In this document: in pieces, positions 60,041 through 64,000 of the stretch
Numbering within the stretch: position 1 is the first letter of the stretch
How the letters are laid out: every line of letters begins with the position of its first letter
Source of the DNA: JAOUEA01 sp963821935
GTDB lineage: Bacteria > Actinomycetota > UBA4738 > HRBIN12
Direction: 5' to 3'
DNA: 64,000 nt
Assembly (NCBI GenBank): GCA_963821935.1
Contig: CAWGFM010000004.1
Coordinates: forward strand, 248,001 to 312,000
Notes under the pieces: generated by a model
Told to the model about the DNA's origin: nothing
Seen by the model: the letters and a program-made list of their open reading frames with translations, nothing else
Databases searched by the model: none
Translations under genes and position numbers: made by a program

Positions 60041-61684
60041 CTACTGACCTCGGAACGGCCAAGGATCCAACACCATCGGCGGCAGCGGGTCCTGGGTGAA
60101 GTCGAAGTCCTTCGAGAGATCGCCGAGACGCTCGATCTCCTCGCGGACGGTGGGACGGGCGTCGGGCCACCCGTCGGTCTCCGGATCCAGGCGCGCGCCA
60201 CCCAGGAAGCGGTCTTCGATCAACTTCAGGTACGCGTCGTAGGACAGGATCTGATGGTCGATGAACCCGCGCTTGGCCCACGGGCTGATGATCATGCTGG
60301 GCACCCGCAGGCCCCAGCCGTTCTCGTCCACGACGGGCGGCACGACGTGGTCGTAGAAGCCGCCCCAGTCGTCCCAGATCAGGAAGATCGCGGTGCGCAG
60401 GTACTGCTCCTCGGGCCCCTGCATCACCGAGTTGATCGTGTTGGCCACGAACGCCTGCCCGGCCTCGACCGAATCGGGCGGGTGGTCGCCCTTGCCTTCC
60501 TCGGGCATCACCCACGACACCGACGGCAGGTCGCCGGCCAGCGCGTCGCGGTTGAACTCGGTCCTGGGGCGGATGCGATCGAGCTGGCCCGTGGCGTCGG
60601 TGGCGGTGAACCCGGGGAGCGGGTTCTGGACCGGAGCTGAGTAGTTGCCCTCCAGCTGGTCGCACGGAGGGGAGACACACGTGCCGGGGCCGACGTAGTA
60701 GCCCCACGACACCCCCTGTTGGTAGAGCAGCCACGTGATGGGCGCCCACACGTAGGGCCGCGGCTCACCGTCCTGCGGCACCCAGAACCTGCCGGTGGTG
60801 TCGGCCGTGGCCTGGCCCGGGAACTTCTGCTCGGAGACGCAGCTCATGGGGTCGTTCAGGTCCGGGCAGTCCGCGGACCACCCGGAGATCAGGTACAGGT
60901 GGGCCGGCAGGGTCCACGAGTCGGTGGGCGCGAACATGCGGTCGTGCAGCGTGTAGGTCTCGGCGTACTTCCAGTAGATCGGGAGCTCGGCCCTGGTGTG
61001 GTAGCCCATGACGTCGGGCTGGCCTTGCGGGCCGGGCGTGGCCTGCGGGCAGGGCGGCTCGTTCGGGTGCTTGCTGCAGCCGTTGCCGATCTCCTGGACC
61101 GCGCGCACGAACCCATCCATCTTGCCGCCGTTGATGTCGATGGGCGACGCCGTCTCCCCATGGGGGCCCGCCTCCTCGATGAAGTTCGTGTCGTGGTAGG
61201 GCCGGTGACAGACGCCAGGCCGTTGCGGATCCGGCGCACAGACCGTGGGGACACCGTTCGCGTCCATGGGGATGCCGTCGGCACCGGGGAACGTGCCGAA
61301 GTAGTGGTCGAACGATCGGTTCTCCATAACGATGAAGACCAGGTGGTCCAGGTTCTCGATGCCGGCTTCGGGATCGAAGGGACGCGAGCGATCCGGCGCC
61401 GGTTGCAGATCGGGTGGGTCCTCCAGCGAGGAGGTATCGACGCCCTCAGGCGCAGCGTCCGGGTCCGGGTCCGAGGTCAACCCCGGAGCGCCGAGCACGT
61501 CGGTCGGCTCGACCCACCCGGAGTCTCCGACCTCAGGTGACGGACCGCTGCCGGTCGAGCCTGTGCCGGCCGCCCGCGAGGTCGGGCCGGTCGGCGTGGG
61601 TTCGTCGTCGGTGGTGCAGGCCACCGCCACGAGGGCGGCGACCACCACAAGCGTTGCTGCGCGGATCACGGCTGGACGTCGCAC
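60041..61684 (-). CDS. Phosphoesterase (phospholipase C/acid phosphatase family) lipoprotein 2
   Basis: A 547-residue paralogue with lipobox VAVAC, a Pro/Ser-rich linker to about residue 60, then VIMENRSFDHYFGTFPGADG, FLIWDDWGGFYDHVVPP and GLRVPSMIISPWAKRG. It lies 19 bp upstream of copy 1 and 1 bp downstream of copy 3, so the three are probably one transcript. Substrate (phosphatidylcholine, other phosphodiesters or monoesters) is not decidable. Confidence 0.92.
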   Translation of the reverse strand: MRRPAVIRAATLVVVAALVAVACTTDDEPTPTGPTSRAAGTGSTGSGPSPEVGDSGWVEPTDVLGAPGLTSDPDPDAAPEGVDTSSLEDPPDLQPAPDRSRPFDPEAGIENLDHLVFIVMENRSFDHYFGTFPGADGIPMDANGVPTVCAPDPQRPGVCHRPYHDTNFIEEAGPHGETASPIDINGGKMDGFVRAVQEIGNGCSKHPNEPPCPQATPGPQGQPDVMGYHTRAELPIYWKYAETYTLHDRMFAPTDSWTLPAHLYLISGWSADCPDLNDPMSCVSEQKFPGQATADTTGRFWVPQDGEPRPYVWAPITWLLYQQGVSWGYYVGPGTCVSPPCDQLEGNYSAPVQNPLPGFTATDATGQLDRIRPRTEFNRDALAGDLPSVSWVMPEEGKGDHPPDSVEAGQAFVANTINSVMQGPEEQYLRTAIFLIWDDWGGFYDHVVPPVVDENGWGLRVPSMIISPWAKRGFIDHQILSYDAYLKLIEDRFLGGARLDPETDGWPDARPTVREEIERLGDLSKDFDFTQDPLPPMVLDPWPFRGQ

Positions 61685-61685
61685 G

Positions 61686-63194
61686 TTACCGGCGGCCTCC
61701 CGGGAACGGGGCCAGGACGAGCGGCGCGATCGGTTCCTGAGCGAAGTCGAACGAACGGGCCAGGTCGCCCAGGCGCTTCGCGTCTTCGCGAACGGTCGGT
61801 CGCGGATCCGGCCAGCCCTGGTTCTCCCCGTCCAGCCGTTGGCCGTTCAGGAACCGGTCCTCGACCAGCTTGAGGTAGGCGTCGAACGACAGGGTCTGGT
61901 GATCGATCGGGGTGTCGCGGTCGACCCAGGGGCTGATGACGATGCCGGGCACCCGGATCCCGTAGCCGTACGGGTCGATCACGATCGGCTTCACGTGGTC
62001 ATAGAACCCGCCCCAGTCGTCCCACGTCACGAAGATCGCGGTCCGCGCCCACTGCTCGGGCGGGCCTTCCATCACGGCGTTGACCACCCGGGTGACCCAT
62101 GCCTGTCCCGTCGCGATGTTGCCCAGCTTCGCGCCCGGGTGCTCGGTCTCGGCCGCGGCCGGCACGACCCAGGAGACGCTCGGGAGCTCGCCGGCCGCTG
62201 CGGCCTCGAAGTACTCATCATGCGGTGCGACCTTGTCCAACTGGTCGGTGGCGTGCACGGTCTGGAAGCCCGGCAACGGGTTGAAGAGCGGGTTCGTCTG
62301 GGTCCTGGTGCGGGCCGATGGGCATGGCGGCACGAGGCAGCTGTCGCGCCCCACGAAGTAGCGCCAGTCGATATCGCCCTGATCGAGCAGCCATGTGATG
62401 TCGGCCCACGCGTAGGGAGGCACCGCGTCCTCCTTGTCGTTCGACCACCGAGCCGGCCGGTCCAGCTCGCTCTCACATGTGTTCACGTCCGTCCGGTCCG
62501 AGCACAGCGCCGACCAGGCCGAGACCAGGTAGAGGTGGGCGGGCAGCGTCCACGAGTCGCTCGGGGCGAACATGCGGTCCTGCAGCTGGTACTGCTCCGC
62601 GTATGCCCAGTAGTTCGGGATCTCCTGGTCGGTGTGGTAACCCATGACGTCCGGCGTGCCCCCAGGTCCCAGCTCGGAGAACCGGCACTTCTTCTGGACG
62701 GGCTTCCTGATGCAGCCCGCCCCCCCCAGGGTGCGGAAGCTGTTGACGAAGCCGTCCATGCGTCCACCGTTCACGTCCATCTCCGAAGCCGCCTGGTTGT
62801 GCGGGCCTCCCAAGTCGTAGAACCCGGTGTCGTGATACGGCACGCGGCAGGCACCGCCGACATCGGGGTCTGGGGCACACACGTCGAAGCCGCCGTCGGC
62901 ATCGGTGGGGATACCGTCGGCACCGGGGAACGTGCCGAAGTAATGATCGAACGATCGGTTCTCCTGCACGATGAACACGAAGTGGTCGATGTTCTCGATG
63001 CCGGCCGCGGGGTCGATGTAGCTCGACACGTCGCCGACGTCGCCCGGGACGGACGCCGTGCTGGTGGGCGAGCTAGTCGTCGCCGTGATCTTGGCGGGCG
63101 GGGCGGCGTCGGAGGTGGTGCAGGCCGCCGCCAGGGCGGCCATCGCCGCGAGCAGCGCGATCCCCACGGACAGGCTCGGGCGAGGGAGGCTCAT
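61686..63194 (-). CDS. Phosphoesterase (phospholipase C/acid phosphatase family) lipoprotein 3
   Basis: A 502-residue paralogue, the first gene of the tandem in transcription order. Lipobox LAAAC, then IVQENRSFDHYFGTFPGADG, FVTWDDWGGFYDHVKPI and GIRVPGIVISPWVDRD. It is more diverged than copies 1 and 2. ATG at 63194 gives the signal peptide; the frame upstream is shadow of the divergent isocitrate dehydrogenase gene. Confidence 0.92.
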   Translation of the reverse strand: MSLPRPSLSVGIALLAAMAALAAACTTSDAAPPAKITATTSSPTSTASVPGDVGDVSSYIDPAAGIENIDHFVFIVQENRSFDHYFGTFPGADGIPTDADGGFDVCAPDPDVGGACRVPYHDTGFYDLGGPHNQAASEMDVNGGRMDGFVNSFRTLGGAGCIRKPVQKKCRFSELGPGGTPDVMGYHTDQEIPNYWAYAEQYQLQDRMFAPSDSWTLPAHLYLVSAWSALCSDRTDVNTCESELDRPARWSNDKEDAVPPYAWADITWLLDQGDIDWRYFVGRDSCLVPPCPSARTRTQTNPLFNPLPGFQTVHATDQLDKVAPHDEYFEAAAAGELPSVSWVVPAAAETEHPGAKLGNIATGQAWVTRVVNAVMEGPPEQWARTAIFVTWDDWGGFYDHVKPIVIDPYGYGIRVPGIVISPWVDRDTPIDHQTLSFDAYLKLVEDRFLNGQRLDGENQGWPDPRPTVREDAKRLGDLARSFDFAQEPIAPLVLAPFPGGRR

Positions 63195-63273
63195 CGGCTG
63201 GCTACGGTACCGGCCGCATCGGGCGGCCGTCATCCGTTCGGGGCCAAGGCACCCCAGTCGCCACACGACTACC

Positions 63274-64000
63274 ATGACCCGCGTGGAAACCACCGACGAG
63301 ATCACCGAGCACATCCCCGTCACCCTGATCCCCGGCGACGGGATCGGGCCCGAATGCGTCGAGGCGGCATGCCGCATCATCGAAGCGGCCGGCGCCCCCG
63401 TCGAGTGGCAACCGGCGCAGGCGGGTGCGGAGGTCTTCACACAGGGCATCGCCTCGGGGGTGCCGCAGGAGACGATGGATTCCATCGCGAGCACGCGCGT
63501 GGCCCTGAAGGGCCCCTTGGAAACCCCGGTCGGGTTCGGGGAGAAGAGCGCGAACGTCACGTTGCGCAAGCTGTTCGAGACCTACGCCAACGTCCGGCCG
63601 GTGCGCGAGATGCCGGGCGTCACCACCCCCTATTCCGGTCGTGGCATCGACCTGGTGATGGTGCGCGAGAACGTTGAGGACCTCTACGCCGGGATCGAGT
63701 ACATGCAGACGCCGGGCGTCGCCCAGGCGCTGAAGCTGATCAGCGTCAAGGGCTCGGAGAAGATCGCGCGGTTCGCATTCGAGTACGCGCGCAGCGAGGG
63801 CCGCACCCAGGTGGCGTGCGCCACCAAGGCCAACATCATGAAGTTCTCCGAGGGCACGATGAAGCGGGTGTTCGAGCGCGTGGCGCCCGACTACCCCGAG
63901 CTCGAGTCCTGGCACGTCATCGTGGACAACGCCGCGCACCAGCTGGTGAAGAAGCCCGAACAGTTCGACGTGATCGTCACCACCAACATGAACGGCGACA
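63274..64000 (+). CDS. icd: Isocitrate dehydrogenase, Thermus-like type, 3' truncated by window edge
   Basis: Oxidative decarboxylation of isocitrate in the TCA cycle. The visible 242 residues have VTLIPGDGIGPECVEAACRI, KGPLETPVGFGEKSANVTLR (substrate loop), YANVRPVRE, DLVMVRENVEDLYAGIEYMQ and VTTNMNGD. This is the subfamily of the Thermus thermophilus enzyme rather than the monomeric or E. coli type. NAD or NADP preference cannot be told from this part. ATG at 63274; divergent from the phosphoesterase tandem. Confidence 0.93.
   Translation, partial: MTRVETTDEITEHIPVTLIPGDGIGPECVEAACRIIEAAGAPVEWQPAQAGAEVFTQGIASGVPQETMDSIASTRVALKGPLETPVGFGEKSANVTLRKLFETYANVRPVREMPGVTTPYSGRGIDLVMVRENVEDLYAGIEYMQTPGVAQALKLISVKGSEKIARFAFEYARSEGRTQVACATKANIMKFSEGTMKRVFERVAPDYPELESWHVIVDNAAHQLVKKPEQFDVIVTTNMNGD

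Noticed and set aside
61332..63677. A 781-codon plus-strand frame opposite the phosphoesterases
   Set aside because: Shadow of two paralogous genes; it even crosses from one gene into the next and into icd.

Overview
The window is a high-GC chromosomal segment of an actinobacterium-type bacterium. The evidence is a DUF2469 gene beside rnhB, the linked sets rplS-lepB-rnhB, ffh-rpsP-khpA-rimM-trmD and smc-mutM-rnc-rpmF-DUF177-coaD-rsmD-recG, a cofC gene for cofactor F420, and many lipoproteins. An ATP-type PEP carboxykinase and a Thermus-like isocitrate dehydrogenase suggest a lineage outside the classic Streptomyces/Mycobacterium group, such as Acidimicrobiia or Thermoleophilia. That placement is inference, and no species can be named.

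Layout. 1-1017 is the end of a PLP decarboxylase. 982-3674 (minus) is yraN-like, DUF2469, rnhB, lepB and rplS. 3722-13704 (plus) is an inserted-looking block: a two-component system, a 19-aa leader ORF, two CusA/CzcA-like RND transporters flanking a miniature adaptor-like lipoprotein, and a lipoprotein gene broken by three frameshifts. It lies between rplS and trmD, which are neighbours in many bacteria. 13727-29270 (mostly minus) is housekeeping: tRNA and rRNA modification, ribosomal proteins S16 and L32, the SRP pathway (ffh, ftsY), smc, DNA repair (mutM, recG), rnc and coaD. A small histidine kinase and a response regulator that meet tail to tail sit between ffh and ftsY. 29288-42792 is mixed metabolism and envelope: a TlpA-like thioredoxin lipoprotein, rpmB, thiL, pckA, an ABC exporter with a LolA-like protein, ddl with a trans-sulfuration enzyme, acyltransferase, bioY, cofC, a cold-shock-like protein, HU and a LamG protein.

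42835-57140 reads as a decayed genomic island. A 43-bp direct repeat of the 5' half of tRNA-Gln marks the left end, and the same 43 bp begins the complete tRNA-Gln at the right end. Next to the right copy lies a tyrosine recombinase that is frameshifted and lacks its catalytic C-terminus. Inside are four copies (one intact) of a small excisionase-like helix-turn-helix gene, a minus-strand repeat family, small hypothetical genes (several frameshifted), an RsbW-like ATPase, a methyltransferase, a SRPBCC protein, an orphan ABC permease and several secreted proteins. Two of the secreted proteins are paralogues, one with an 18-bp tandem repeat.

57248-64000 holds a SAM methyltransferase with two compensating frameshifts, three tandem paralogous phospholipase C-type phosphoesterase lipoproteins on the minus strand, and the start of isocitrate dehydrogenase. 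Frameshifts cluster in accessory genes and spare the long housekeeping genes. This favours real decay, but assembly indels cannot be excluded from the sequence alone.
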